64,000 nucleotides of DNA from Pareuzebyella sediminis (GTDB lineage: Bacteria; Bacteroidota; Bacteroidia; Flavobacteriales; Flavobacteriaceae). Position 1 is the first letter of the stretch. Each line of letters begins with the position of its first letter. The stretch spans positions 1,054,001-1,118,000 of the forward strand of contig NZ_VTZS01000001.1 of assembly GCF_008367235.1 (NCBI RefSeq), given 5' to 3'. The notes under the pieces were generated by a model. That model saw only the letters and a list, made by a program, of their open reading frames with translations. It made no database searches and was not told where the DNA came from. Positions 40,344 through 48,983 of this stretch are shown here, piece by piece. The position numbers and the translations under genes are program-made.

Positions 40344-43199
40344 TTACTTCGATAGATACATTTTTCTTCGATGATACAATTCATAGAATTGGTCGTCTTT
40401 CAAGCTGTCAATAAACAAAATGCTTTCTCCGGTACTCTTCATCTCCGGACCTAAATTCTTATTGACATTAGGGAATTTGTTGAAAGAAAAAACAGGTTGT
40501 TTGATGGCAAAGCCATCCAGCTCAGGCTTGAAATCAAAATCCTTGATTTTCTTCTCCCCAAGCATCACTTTCGTGGCGTAATTGACATAAGGTTCTTTGT
40601 AGGCCTTTGCAATAAAGGGAACTGTACGCGAAGCTCTAGGATTAGCCTCAATGATATATACCATATCATCCTTGATAGCGAACTGAATATTTATTAATCC
40701 TACCGTATTCAAGGCCAAGGCAATTTTCTTGGTATGGTCTTTAATCTGTTGTAGTACAAACTCGCCTAGGTTGAAAGGAGGTAAGGTCGCATTCGAGTCT
40801 CCCGAATGAATACCGCAAGGTTCGATATGCTCCATGATACCAATGATGTACACATCTTTTCCATCACAGATAGCATCGGCTTCCGCCTCTATTGCCCCAT
40901 CAAGATAATGGTCTAATAACAACTTGTTATTTGGAATCTTTCGAAGTAGGTCTACTACATGTGTTTCCAATTCTTCCTTGTTGATTACAATTTTCATACC
41001 CTGGCCTCCCAATACGTATGATGGACGGACCAAGAGGGGAAAATTCAATTCATCGGCCAGTTTTAAGGCTTCATCAGCGGTTTCTGCCACTCCGAATCTT
41101 GGATAAGGTATACCGTTTTCTTTCAACAGTTCGGAAAAGCTCCCCCGATCTTCGGCCAAATCAAGGGATTCAAAACTGGTACCGATAATTTTAATTCCAT
41201 ATTTTGATAACTTTTCGGCCAATTTCAATGCTGTTTGTCCACCGAGCTGCACAATGACACCCTCAGGTTTTTCATGGAGAATGATGTCGTAGATATGTTC
41301 CCAAAAAACCGGCTCGAAATAGAGTTTATCTGCCGTATCAAAATCGGTAGATACGGTTTCAGGGTTACAATTAATCATAATAGTCTCATAACCACATTCT
41401 GCAGCTGCCAGAACACCGTGCACACAACAATAGTCGAATTCGATTCCCTGACCTATCCTGTTTGGGCCAGAGCCGAGCACCACTATTTTTTTCTTTTCGG
41501 TAACAATACTGTCATTCTCGACATATCGTGTACCGTCTGGTTTTTCAATTTCGGCCTCAAAGGTAGAATAGTAATAGGGTGTCATGGCCTTAAATTCAGC
41601 CGCGCAGGTGTCTACTAGCTTGTAAACCCTGTTGATGCCCATCTCTAACGTTCTCTTTTTATGCACTTCGCTTTCATAACAATCAAGCATATGGGCTATC
41701 TGCCGGTCGGCAAATCCTTTTTGCTTGGCTTCCAGCATCAAGTCTTTGGTAAGGGTCGCAATAGTATATGTAGAAATCTCCTTTTCCAAAAAATGGAGCT
41801 CTTCATATTGTTTAAGAAACCACATATCTATTTTTGTAATGTCGTGAATTCTTCCCAGCGGTATGCCCAACTGTATCGCATCGTAGATCACAAAAACACG
41901 GTCCCAACTCGGCACGGTCAATTTTTGGATAATCTGCTCATAATCTTTATATCCTTTGCCGTCGGCCCCAAGACCGTTTCTTTTTATTTCTAATGACTGG
42001 GTGGCTTTGTGCAAGGCCTCCTGAAAAGAGCGGCCTATTCCCATTACCTCTCCCACTGATTTCATCTGAAGTCCTAAAGTACGATCAGATCCCTCGAATT
42101 TGTCAAAATTCCATCGCGGGATTTTTACAATAACATAATCAAGTGTCGGCTCGAACAGGGCCGAAGTAGATTTGGTGATCTGGTTGTCCAACTCGTCCAG
42201 GTGATAACCAATGGCCAATTTGGCTGCAACTTTCGCTATGGGATATCCTGTCGCTTTTGAGGCCAAAGCCGAAGACCGGGAAACCCGTGGGTTAATTTCT
42301 ATGGCTATGATATCTTCCTTATCATCGGGACTTACTGCAAATTGCACATTACACCCACCTGCAAAATCACCGATACTCCGCATCATATGTATGGCCATAT
42401 CGCGCATTCTTTGAAAAGTTCGGTCGGAAAGGGTCATTGCGGGGGCTACCGTAATCGAGTCACCGGTGTGTATCCCCATAGGATCCATGTTCTCAATGGT
42501 ACATATAATGACCACATTATCATTTTTGTCCCGTAACAATTCGAGCTCATATTCCTTCCATCCCATGAGCGCCTTATCGATCATAACCTCATGAATCGGG
42601 GAGATCTCAAGCCCTCTGCTTAATAGCTCATCAAAGTCTTCGGCCTTATGTACTATGGATGCACCTGCACCGCCCAATGTATATGAGGCTCTTATTACCA
42701 AAGGAAAACCAAATTTCTGTGCAATCTCCTTACCTTTCAAAAACGAAGTGGCGGTAGCCTGCGGAGCCATCCCCACCCCTATTTTCAACATGAGTTCACG
42801 AAATTTTTCACGATCCTCGGTAATATTTATCGCATTAATATCAACTCCGATAATCTCCACATCAAAATCTTCCCAAATGCCTTTTTGATCCGCTTCAATA
42901 CATAGGTTCAAAGCCGTTTGACCACCCATGGTGGGCAATACTGCATCAATTTGAGGGTGCTTCTTTAAAATCTCGACAATCGCTTTTGTAGTCAATGGCT
43001 TCAGGTAGACGTGGTCGGCCATCGACGGGTCGGTCATAATGGTAGCCGGATTGCTATTGATCAATATCGTCTCGATTCCGTCTTCACGAAGACTTCTAAG
43101 TGCTTGGGATCCGGAATAATCAAACTCGCACGCCTGTCCTATAATTATAGGGCCAGAACCAATAATCAAAATTGATTTTAAATCTTCTCTCTTTGGCAT
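40344..43199 (-). CDS. carB: Carbamoyl-phosphate synthase large subunit, form lacking the C-terminal allosteric domain
   Basis: A 951-aa enzyme that makes carbamoyl phosphate for arginine and pyrimidine synthesis from bicarbonate, ammonia and two ATP. Two ATP-grasp halves are intact: first (1-400) with GSGPIIIGQACEFDYSGSQA, RASYTLGGAGASIV and IEINPRVSRSSALASKATG, second (about 560-951) with VLGSGPNRIGQGIEFDYCC, RPSYVLGGQGM and EANPRASRTVPFIAK. The protein ends soon after GPEMKSTGESILFID, whereas E. coli CarB (1073 aa) continues with an MGS-like domain that binds UMP, IMP and ornithine. A frameshift is unlikely, as the tail is smooth and ends in a stop. carA is not in the window. Confidence 0.96.
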   Translation of the reverse strand: MPKREDLKSILIIGSGPIIIGQACEFDYSGSQALRSLREDGIETILINSNPATIMTDPSMADHVYLKPLTTKAIVEILKKHPQIDAVLPTMGGQTALNLCIEADQKGIWEDFDVEIIGVDINAINITEDREKFRELMLKIGVGMAPQATATSFLKGKEIAQKFGFPLVIRASYTLGGAGASIVHKAEDFDELLSRGLEISPIHEVMIDKALMGWKEYELELLRDKNDNVVIICTIENMDPMGIHTGDSITVAPAMTLSDRTFQRMRDMAIHMMRSIGDFAGGCNVQFAVSPDDKEDIIAIEINPRVSRSSALASKATGYPIAKVAAKLAIGYHLDELDNQITKSTSALFEPTLDYVIVKIPRWNFDKFEGSDRTLGLQMKSVGEVMGIGRSFQEALHKATQSLEIKRNGLGADGKGYKDYEQIIQKLTVPSWDRVFVIYDAIQLGIPLGRIHDITKIDMWFLKQYEELHFLEKEISTYTIATLTKDLMLEAKQKGFADRQIAHMLDCYESEVHKKRTLEMGINRVYKLVDTCAAEFKAMTPYYYSTFEAEIEKPDGTRYVENDSIVTEKKKIVVLGSGPNRIGQGIEFDYCCVHGVLAAAECGYETIMINCNPETVSTDFDTADKLYFEPVFWEHIYDIILHEKPEGVIVQLGGQTALKLAEKLSKYGIKIIGTSFESLDLAEDRGSFSELLKENGIPYPRFGVAETADEALKLADELNFPLLVRPSYVLGGQGMKIVINKEELETHVVDLLRKIPNNKLLLDHYLDGAIEAEADAICDGKDVYIIGIMEHIEPCGIHSGDSNATLPPFNLGEFVLQQIKDHTKKIALALNTVGLINIQFAIKDDMVYIIEANPRASRTVPFIAKAYKEPYVNYATKVMLGEKKIKDFDFKPELDGFAIKQPVFSFNKFPNVNKNLGPEMKSTGESILFIDSLKDDQFYELYHRRKMYLSK

Positions 43200-43269
43200 T
43201 TTCTAGTGTTCTTTTAAGCTTAATGTTAATCAGTTTTTTTCCCGCATCAGTCAAAAGCGAGCAAAAAAA

Positions 43270-43296
43270 AGGTGCTACTTTAAAAAAGTAACACCT
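43270..43296 (-). terminator. Terminator of rpmH
   Basis: AGGTGCTACTT (43270-43280) pairs with AAGTAACACCT (43286-43296) with one mismatch and a 5-nt loop. On the minus strand it is followed by a run of eight T (plus-strand A run 43263-43270). It lies 23 bp after the rpmH stop and before carB. Confidence 0.85.
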
Positions 43297-43318
43297 AAAT
43301 ATTTTAAAAATACAATCA

Positions 43319-43486
43319 TTATTTTTTGTGTCTCGGCTCTGATGATACGGAAAGTTTCTTTCTGCCTTTCGCTCTTCTTCTGGCGAGAACCTTTCTACCG
43401 TTTACGGACGCCATACGCTCCCTAAAACCATGTTTGTTTCTTCTCTTTCGCTTTGATGGCTGATATGTTCTTTTTTGTCCCGGCAT
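43319..43486 (-). CDS. rpmH: 50S ribosomal protein L34
   Basis: A 55-aa protein, [20 protein letters not shown], then [20 protein letters not shown] and [15 protein letters not shown]. This is bL34, which is extremely basic and fits the family, with two extra residues after the start. It is one of the few small genes with a near-perfect flavobacterial promoter (TTG-N19-TATATTTG) upstream and a terminator downstream. In most bacteria rpmH is beside rnpA and dnaA; here neither is in the window, which is common in Bacteroidota. Confidence 0.96.
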   Translation of the reverse strand: MPGQKRTYQPSKRKRRNKHGFRERMASVNGRKVLARRRAKGRKKLSVSSEPRHKK

Positions 43487-43542
43487 TGTCTATTACTTTT
43501 CTTCGTTTTTGAGCTACGCTATTCCTTCGTAAAATATGGGCG

Positions 43543-43573
43543 CAAATATACAAAGAGTTTTTGCTTCGACAAA
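43543..43573 (-). promoter_or_regulatory. Canonical flavobacterial promoter of rpmH
   Basis: Minus strand: TTTG (43570-43573), exactly 19 bp after the TTG, then TATATTTG (43543-43550). This is the textbook TTG-N19-TAnnTTTG. The -7 box ends 56 bp before the rpmH ATG. Confidence 0.85.
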
Positions 43574-43628
43574 TACAATCGAAAAAATATTTTTCCACTT
43601 TGGCTAGTCGCCCGCAGTAGGTTTTTAG

Positions 43629-43636
43629 TACTTTTG
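43629..43636 (+). promoter_or_regulatory. Putative -7 box of the DUF6263-like gene
   Basis: TACTTTTG matches TAnnTTTG, 32 bp before the ATG at 43669. The nearest upstream TTG (43600-43602) is 26 bp away, beyond the usual range, so the -33 element is uncertain. Confidence 0.4.
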
Positions 43637-43668
43637 CCAAAATTCGATTTTAGCAACGAAATCAGCGC

Positions 43669-44574
43669 ATGAAATACTTCTTCGTCTTATTTTTTATCGT
43701 TTTCTCCGCTCCAATATTGCAAGCACAGACGAGTTTGACGTATACTTTGGAGAAAGATGATGTGTTCACTGTTAGTCAAAATGCGAAACAGATAATTACC
43801 CAACAACTTGATGGTGCCTCCCATGAATTGACCAATACAATGAACGGTATTCTGGAATTTAAAGTATTGTCCGAACGTGATAGCACCTATGATATCGCGC
43901 TGACCTTTAAAGATCTTAATCTCAAAATAACGTCAAATATTCAGGGAGAATTAATGAATGTTAGGGCCCAAGAAATAAATGCCGAGGATATACAGTCAAA
44001 GATTTTTAATAGTCTTTTAAATATTCCCGTAAAAATAGTATTGGCCAAAACTGGGGCCATTCTAAATGTAGAGGGAGGGGATAGTCTTGTAGTGAAAATG
44101 GCCAAGGCCTCTGGCTTAGAAGATGAGTTCTCTTTAAATATGATGAAAAAATCGCTCCAGAATGAATTCGGTTCCGAGGCTTTGTCAAAGAGTTATGAGC
44201 AAATGACCTTTATATATCCAAAGAAAAAGGTCAACGTCGGTGATCAGTGGGAAAACGAATATTCTGGAAAACTTAAGGCTGAAAATACTTGGACACTTAA
44301 CGGCTTAACCAGTGATAGTGCCCTTATCACCGGAAACTCCGCCGTGGTTATGGATGTGGCCGAACCCACAACAACCATGAAGTTGGTCGGAACACAACAG
44401 ACAGAAATTACTACTGATCTTAAATCTGGTTTTATCCAAAAAATGAAGGTGGAAGGTCTATCGAAAGGCGCTTCAACCATGACACAATTAGGAGATCAGG
44501 AAATACCCACTACAATTCAATCTATAGTCACCTACGCAGTCATTCCAAATACTCAACATAAAATAAACAACTAA
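43669..44574 (+). CDS. Secreted protein of the DUF6263-like type
   Basis: A 301-aa exported protein (signal MKYFFVLFFIVFSAPILQAQ). The mature part is rich in beta-strand patterns: SLTYTLEKDDVFTVSQNAKQ, ILEFKVLSERDSTYDIALTF, TFIYPKKKVNVGDQWENEY and TTDLKSGFIQKMKVEGLS. The repeated threonine/valine alternation and the KVNVGDQW block resemble the DUF6263 family, known mainly in Bacteroidota, function unknown. Localisation is periplasm or outer membrane. The next gene begins 4 bp after its stop, so both are one operon. Confidence 0.78.
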   Translation: MKYFFVLFFIVFSAPILQAQTSLTYTLEKDDVFTVSQNAKQIITQQLDGASHELTNTMNGILEFKVLSERDSTYDIALTFKDLNLKITSNIQGELMNVRAQEINAEDIQSKIFNSLLNIPVKIVLAKTGAILNVEGGDSLVVKMAKASGLEDEFSLNMMKKSLQNEFGSEALSKSYEQMTFIYPKKKVNVGDQWENEYSGKLKAENTWTLNGLTSDSALITGNSAVVMDVAEPTTTMKLVGTQQTEITTDLKSGFIQKMKVEGLSKGASTMTQLGDQEIPTTIQSIVTYAVIPNTQHKINN

Positions 44575-44577
44575 AAA

Positions 44578-45093
44578 ATGTTCCATAAAAACATTAAGCT
44601 CGTACTCGCCGGTCTCATCATTGCCTATGCCATTTACCAATTCGTTGAAGGAAACATTGGTAATGGAATCTTTTTGATTTTTTTCTCACTCATCTTCATA
44701 TTTCTCTATTTCAGAAACGAATTGATTTTGCTTGCCTTTCTTCGCATGCGAAAACAAGACCTCGAAGGCACCGAAAAATGGCTCGACAAAATTAAAGATC
44801 CGAAAGCTGCGTTAATCACAAAACAGCAAGGGTACTACAATTATCTGCATGGAATCATTCAATCACAAAAGAACCTAACCCAAGCAGAAAAGTACTTTAG
44901 AAAGGCCTTGAAACTTGGTCTTACTATGGACTACGATTTGGCGATGGCCAAACTGAGCTTAGCAGGTATCTCTATGCAGAAACGAAGAAAAAGAGAGGCG
45001 ACTACCCTATTGAACGAAGCAAAAAAATTGGACAAGAACAATATGTTGACCGAACAAATTAAAATGATGCAACAGCAGATGAAAAAAATATGA
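44578..45093 (+). CDS. Membrane protein with TPR-like repeats
   Basis: A 171-aa protein with two N-terminal membrane helices (about 8-22 and 28-50, LVLAGLIIAYAIYQF and GIFLIFFSLIFIFLYF) and a cytoplasmic helical part of roughly three TPR-like units: EKWLDKIKDPKAALITKQQG, YFRKALKLGLTMDYDLAMAK, RREATTLLNEAKKLDKNN-type helices. TPR modules act as scaffolds; the partner is unknown. It is coupled to the preceding secreted protein gene. Confidence 0.8.
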   Translation: MFHKNIKLVLAGLIIAYAIYQFVEGNIGNGIFLIFFSLIFIFLYFRNELILLAFLRMRKQDLEGTEKWLDKIKDPKAALITKQQGYYNYLHGIIQSQKNLTQAEKYFRKALKLGLTMDYDLAMAKLSLAGISMQKRRKREATTLLNEAKKLDKNNMLTEQIKMMQQQMKKI

Positions 45094-45153
45094 GGGATGC
45101 CAGGGCGCGGAGCTGTTCCAACTTTTAAACGATTTCTAAGCAACCCTACTCTT

Positions 45154-46626
45154 TCACAGTAAGGGTGCCCATAGTCTACTAAAAGATTCCTTCAACTTAC
45201 GAACAACGCCTCTTTTTTGCCATCGTTCCAAGTCTATTTCTTCTGTGTTTTCTATATCACGTTCGAAAATTTCAACCATCCTTTCAGCAATATCATGATT
45301 ATAGATAAGGGCATTGATCTCAAAGTTCAATGCAAAGCTGCGATAGTCTAAATTTGCCGTACCTATGGAAGTGAAGGCATTGTCGACCACCATAGTTTTG
45401 GCATGGATAAAGCCCTTGACATATCTGAATATTCTCACCCCTGATTCTAAACATTCCTCGACATAGGAATCAGAGGCATATTGGGCAGCCCATGAATCGG
45501 ATTGATAAGGAATAATTATTCGAATATCTACGCCACTTCTAGCTGCGGTCGTTAATGCCGTCATGATAGAATCATTGGGCATAAAATAGGGCGTGGTAAT
45601 ATAAATACGTTTCTTGGCCGAGTTTATGGCACAAAAAATAGCCTCCATAATGTTCGCCCAGTCCGTATCGGGTCCGCTTGCCGCCATTTGTATGGCTACA
45701 GGGTTTTCAGACTCTGGCTTATGCTTAGGGAATAGGGGTGATTCAATTTCCAATTTATCTGCGGAAGCAAAATTCCAGCTTAACAGGAAAGAAGACTGTA
45801 AAGAACCTACTGCCCCTCCCTTGATTCTCAAGTGGGTATCGCGCCAGTAACGTTCGTTGTCGTATGAATTGTCATATTTTTGATCGAGGTTTATGCCTCC
45901 TACATAGCCAATGGAACCATCGATTACAACAATCTTTCTGTGGTCCCTGTAGTTTAATTTACTCGTCGAATTTGAAAAAAGAACGGGCATGAACGGAAAA
46001 TGCTGTATACCTGCATTGGTCATCTTCTGTTTGGCCTTTGAAGAAATATTGCTTCCTACATCATCATATACCATACGCACTTGAATTCCTTCTTGCGCTT
46101 TCTTACATAATCTATCGATAAGATCTGTACCTAGTTCATCATCGAAAAGCACAAAATACTCGAGATGGATGTGATTTTCGGCCTTTTCCAAATCTTCCCG
46201 TAATCTCTTAAACTTATTTTCTCCATTAATCAATATCTCAATATCATTATCAAAGGTCAGAACGGCCCGTTCATTGTTCTTCAATAACTTGAAAATCTTA
46301 TAGGTCTCTTCTCCAAAAGTGTCTTTGAAGTCTTTGCGTTCTTCTTGATCTAACCTAAAATTTCGTCGCCATTCTCGTATTCTTTCATTGTCTAAAATAT
46401 ATTTTTTTTCAAAGATTTTTGATTTCCTATAATCTTGTCCGAAAAAATAATAGACCAACAAACCTAAAAAAGGGAGAACGGCCAGTGCGAACAAGAAGGA
46501 TAAGGTCTTGACCGGGTTTTTATTTTTCAAAATAATGAAAATGGATAGGGCAATGACCAAAAGGTAATTAATGGTCAGAATGATCAGCCATAGATTGGCC
46601 TTACCAAAATTAAGAAGTGTTTCCAT
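45154..46626 (-). CDS. cls: Cardiolipin synthase (phospholipase D superfamily)
   Basis: A 490-aa enzyme condensing two phosphatidylglycerol molecules to cardiolipin at the inner membrane. Two N-terminal TM helices (about 12-32 and 42-64) are followed by two PLD domains, each with an HxKxxxxD motif: NYRDHRKIVVIDGSIGYVGG (about 225-245) and GFIHAKTMVVDNAFTSIGT (about 405-425). The NPVKTLSFLFALAVLPFLGL segment between the helices is typical of bacterial Cls. Full length for the family. Single-gene unit with 115 bp of AT-rich DNA upstream. Confidence 0.94.
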   Translation of the reverse strand: METLLNFGKANLWLIILTINYLLVIALSIFIILKNKNPVKTLSFLFALAVLPFLGLLVYYFFGQDYRKSKIFEKKYILDNERIREWRRNFRLDQEERKDFKDTFGEETYKIFKLLKNNERAVLTFDNDIEILINGENKFKRLREDLEKAENHIHLEYFVLFDDELGTDLIDRLCKKAQEGIQVRMVYDDVGSNISSKAKQKMTNAGIQHFPFMPVLFSNSTSKLNYRDHRKIVVIDGSIGYVGGINLDQKYDNSYDNERYWRDTHLRIKGGAVGSLQSSFLLSWNFASADKLEIESPLFPKHKPESENPVAIQMAASGPDTDWANIMEAIFCAINSAKKRIYITTPYFMPNDSIMTALTTAARSGVDIRIIIPYQSDSWAAQYASDSYVEECLESGVRIFRYVKGFIHAKTMVVDNAFTSIGTANLDYRSFALNFEINALIYNHDIAERMVEIFERDIENTEEIDLERWQKRGVVRKLKESFSRLWAPLL

Positions 46627-46741
46627 CTCTCTAGATGGCCCATTATACAGTTTGTAAACTATAGACCGCTTATAAGATGGAAAAATAAGAAAAGAAAAAT
46701 TACCTCAAAACCATTTAAAATGAATCCTCCAACAAAAAGAG

Positions 46742-47698
46742 TTATCGGGAAACTTTGTAATATCCTTTATTGGGTATTTCAATAGTATATTTCTTACGAG
46801 AACTGTTGTTCAAATGTGGTTCGCGTAACCATGGATTGTGACGCTTCAATATTTTGTAGTTGATTTCATACTGTTTCGCAAAATCGGCAAAGCTAAGTAT
46901 AGGTTCATCTACCTCGACCTTAAAAGTAGGTACGGCACTGTACATATCTTCTTGTTCAATATCGAAACCGTATTTCTCAGGATGGCTCAAAATCTCCTTA
47001 ATGGCCATGATACGAAATACATAGCGACCTGTTTCCTGTCCTAAAAGCAGGTCATAATAATCATCTACCTGTTGAATCCCTAGGTATTTATTTATCGCCC
47101 CAGGTCCGGCATTATAGGAAGCAGCAGTCAACGTCCATGTGCCGTATTTATCTTTCCATCTCTTTAAATACTTACAGGCTACCTCCGTAGCCTTTTCGAG
47201 GTGATAGCGCTCGTCAACATTATCGTTGATTTCCAGACCATACTCTCTACCTGTAGCTTTCATAATCTGCCAGAAACCAGTCGCTCCAGCATGCGAAACT
47301 ACATTTTGAAGCCCACTTTCAGCCACAGCGAGATATTTGAAATCATCGGGCACTCCGTTTTTGGCCAAAATAGGCTCAATAATCGGAAAATATTTGTTGG
47401 CCCTTTTTATCAAAAGTACGGCATTGGATTGCCAATAGGTGTTGACCAAAAACTCCCTGTCGATTCGTTCCATGATTTCAGGATCATCCTGGGGTACGAC
47501 CTCCCCTGCAAAATTTAGATCCTCAGGAATATCGATGGCGGATATACGGTATTCTTTAGCTACATTCTTATCAATGTCGTTCTCAACAATAGGGACTGGC
47601 ATATCCCGCTGTTCGTCATCGTTCTGTACGGCAAATATTAGGGTGCTTATTACGAAAAAAACACCCAAAACCATTAAAATATTTTTTAGAATTCTCAT
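46742..47698 (-). CDS. Lytic transglycosylase (SLT family, MltD-like) with a C-terminal LysM-like part
   Basis: A 318-aa protein that would cleave the MurNAc-GlcNAc bond of peptidoglycan. An N-terminal hydrophobic signal/anchor (ILMVLGVFFVISTLIFAV) precedes the SLT domain at about 95-235: catalytic Glu in YLAVAESGLQN, SHAGATGFWQIMKATGREYG and ASYNAGPGAINKYLG. The C-terminal segment (FADFAKQYEINYKILKRHN, WLREP) is LysM-like and would bind peptidoglycan. Shorter than E. coli MltD (452 aa), which has more LysM copies. It is 44 bp from the alpha/beta hydrolase gene, same strand. Confidence 0.9.
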   Translation of the reverse strand: MRILKNILMVLGVFFVISTLIFAVQNDDEQRDMPVPIVENDIDKNVAKEYRISAIDIPEDLNFAGEVVPQDDPEIMERIDREFLVNTYWQSNAVLLIKRANKYFPIIEPILAKNGVPDDFKYLAVAESGLQNVVSHAGATGFWQIMKATGREYGLEINDNVDERYHLEKATEVACKYLKRWKDKYGTWTLTAASYNAGPGAINKYLGIQQVDDYYDLLLGQETGRYVFRIMAIKEILSHPEKYGFDIEQEDMYSAVPTFKVEVDEPILSFADFAKQYEINYKILKRHNPWLREPHLNNSSRKKYTIEIPNKGYYKVSR

Positions 47699-47742
47699 GT
47701 TTTTGGTATTGAAGGTTATTCAAAGGTAATACTACAACTCTC

Positions 47743-48411
47743 TTATTGCAAAATAATTGTAGGCAAGTGTTCATTAAACCACTTGGCCCTATGCAATATC
47801 ATGGTATGTGTTCCATTATTCACCCGTATACAATTTTCAATATTTACGATGGGGAACACAGCATCCTTTTCGCCGTGTATATGTATGAGCTGAAATTCAT
47901 GTTCTTGTGGTTCCCAATTTACAATTTGATCAATGGACCAATCGATATACGTTTTGTCCCGAATATAGAGGTATTCTTCGTAAAGGGCCAGACGTTTTGT
48001 TACGGCCTCCCCAAAAGCGTATTTGGCCAAAAATTCGACATTATTCACGAGTCTAGTGGGCAACAGTTTATGAGCTTTGGTGTACTTTGCAAAAAGTAGA
48101 CGCCTGGGCAACTCCGAAGTACTCTTGATACTGGAAATAATAATCACTTTTTTGACCGGTATGTGTCTTGCCATTTCTTGAACTAACATTCCCCCGAACG
48201 AAACACCGATCAACACCGGATTGTTATGCTCGATTTTTTTGTTCATCTTTTTCGCATATTCCCTAAGACTCATATTCTTATGCGGAACAAACCACTCCAA
48301 TAGGTGCGTCACGAAAATAGCTTCAGGTAAAACTATATTTTTGAAAATGGAGGAACCGGCCGCCATTCCAGGCATAAAATACACATGTATCTTATTGTCT
48401 CCCATTTGCAT
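47743..48411 (-). CDS. Alpha/beta hydrolase
   Basis: A 222-aa alpha/beta-hydrolase. The first oxyanion-like loop is YFMPGMAAGSSIF; the nucleophile elbow is GVSFGGMLVQEMA (Ser), the acid IHGEKDAVFP (Asp) and the His GTHTMIL. The lid region is short. Start could be 48411 (MQMGDNKI) or 48405 (MGDNKI). No signal peptide, so cytoplasmic. Substrate unknown. It lies upstream of the lytic transglycosylase gene and may share its transcript. Confidence 0.85.
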   Translation of the reverse strand: MQMGDNKIHVYFMPGMAAGSSIFKNIVLPEAIFVTHLLEWFVPHKNMSLREYAKKMNKKIEHNNPVLIGVSFGGMLVQEMARHIPVKKVIIISSIKSTSELPRRLLFAKYTKAHKLLPTRLVNNVEFLAKYAFGEAVTKRLALYEEYLYIRDKTYIDWSIDQIVNWEPQEHEFQLIHIHGEKDAVFPIVNIENCIRVNNGTHTMILHRAKWFNEHLPTIILQ

Positions 48412-48450
48412 AAAGCACCCGTTTCGTTAGGAAATTAACATATTTTTCAC

Positions 48451-48458
48451 TACTTTTG
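48451..48458 (+). promoter_or_regulatory. Putative -7 box upstream of the GNAT-like gene
   Basis: TACTTTTG matches TAnnTTTG. It would give a leader of about 115 nt before the ATG at 48575. No matching TTG at 17-23 bp upstream. It lies in the gap between the divergent alpha/beta hydrolase gene and this gene. Confidence 0.35.
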
Positions 48459-48574
48459 TAAACGACTTTGGGAAAAATCCCTTTTTTGAAAAATTTTAGC
48501 AAAAGTATAGAAAATTACGATTCGGGAATGTCGTGATTTTTTTGTCTCTTGCCTTCTTAAAAAAATCAAACTAT

Positions 48575-48868
48575 ATGAATGAAGTAGAAATTAAGGACAA
48601 CAGTTTCTTGCGTCAATTTGAAACAAAAATCGATGGTCATTTGGCCAAAATCGAATACTCTTCGCAAGAACGTAAAGTATTCCTAACCAAGTTAGTGGTT
48701 CCGGAAGAAATCACCAAAGAAGGTTTTAAGGAAGATTTCATCAAATCTGTTCTTCATCACATTCAAGGGCAAAATCAAAGAGTAGTTCCCACAAGCCCTC
48801 AAATAGCAGGTTTCTTACGGAAAAACAGGCAGTACAAAGAAATGTTGCCCGTGGGTATCCGTATTTAA
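48575..48868 (+). CDS. GNAT-like small acetyltransferase-fold protein (YjdJ/NATD1 type)
   Basis: The ATG at 48575 gives 97 aa (MNEVEIKDNSFLRQFETKID); an upstream frame from 48533 adds 14 residues without support. The family is the short GCN5-like N-acetyltransferase domain of about 95 residues: HLAKIEYSSQERKVFLTKLV, VPEEITKEGFKEDFIKSVLH, then the acyl-CoA-facing end VVPTSPQIAGFLRKNRQYKE. Function unproven in this family. It is followed by a good hairpin terminator. Confidence 0.85.
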   Translation: MNEVEIKDNSFLRQFETKIDGHLAKIEYSSQERKVFLTKLVVPEEITKEGFKEDFIKSVLHHIQGQNQRVVPTSPQIAGFLRKNRQYKEMLPVGIRI

Positions 48869-48899
48869 AAGTATTTTCAATCCTTCCGTTGAAATGTAT

Positions 48900-48926
48900 A
48901 ACCCGCCTCCCGAGCGGGTTTTTTTG
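48900..48926 (+). terminator. Terminator after the GNAT-like gene
   Basis: AACCCGC (48900-48906) pairs with GCGGGTT (48914-48920) around a 7-nt loop and is followed by a T run through 48925. It lies 32 bp after the stop, between convergent genes. Confidence 0.85.
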
Positions 48927-48983
48927 GCGTCAAATGCCCCAAATCTAAGTTTACTTAAATTACTCCTCTTACAACTGAGCTTA

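Noticed and set aside
41235-41618. 127-residue plus-strand frame in carB
   Set aside because: It is antisense to a conserved ATP-grasp region and has no motif of its own.
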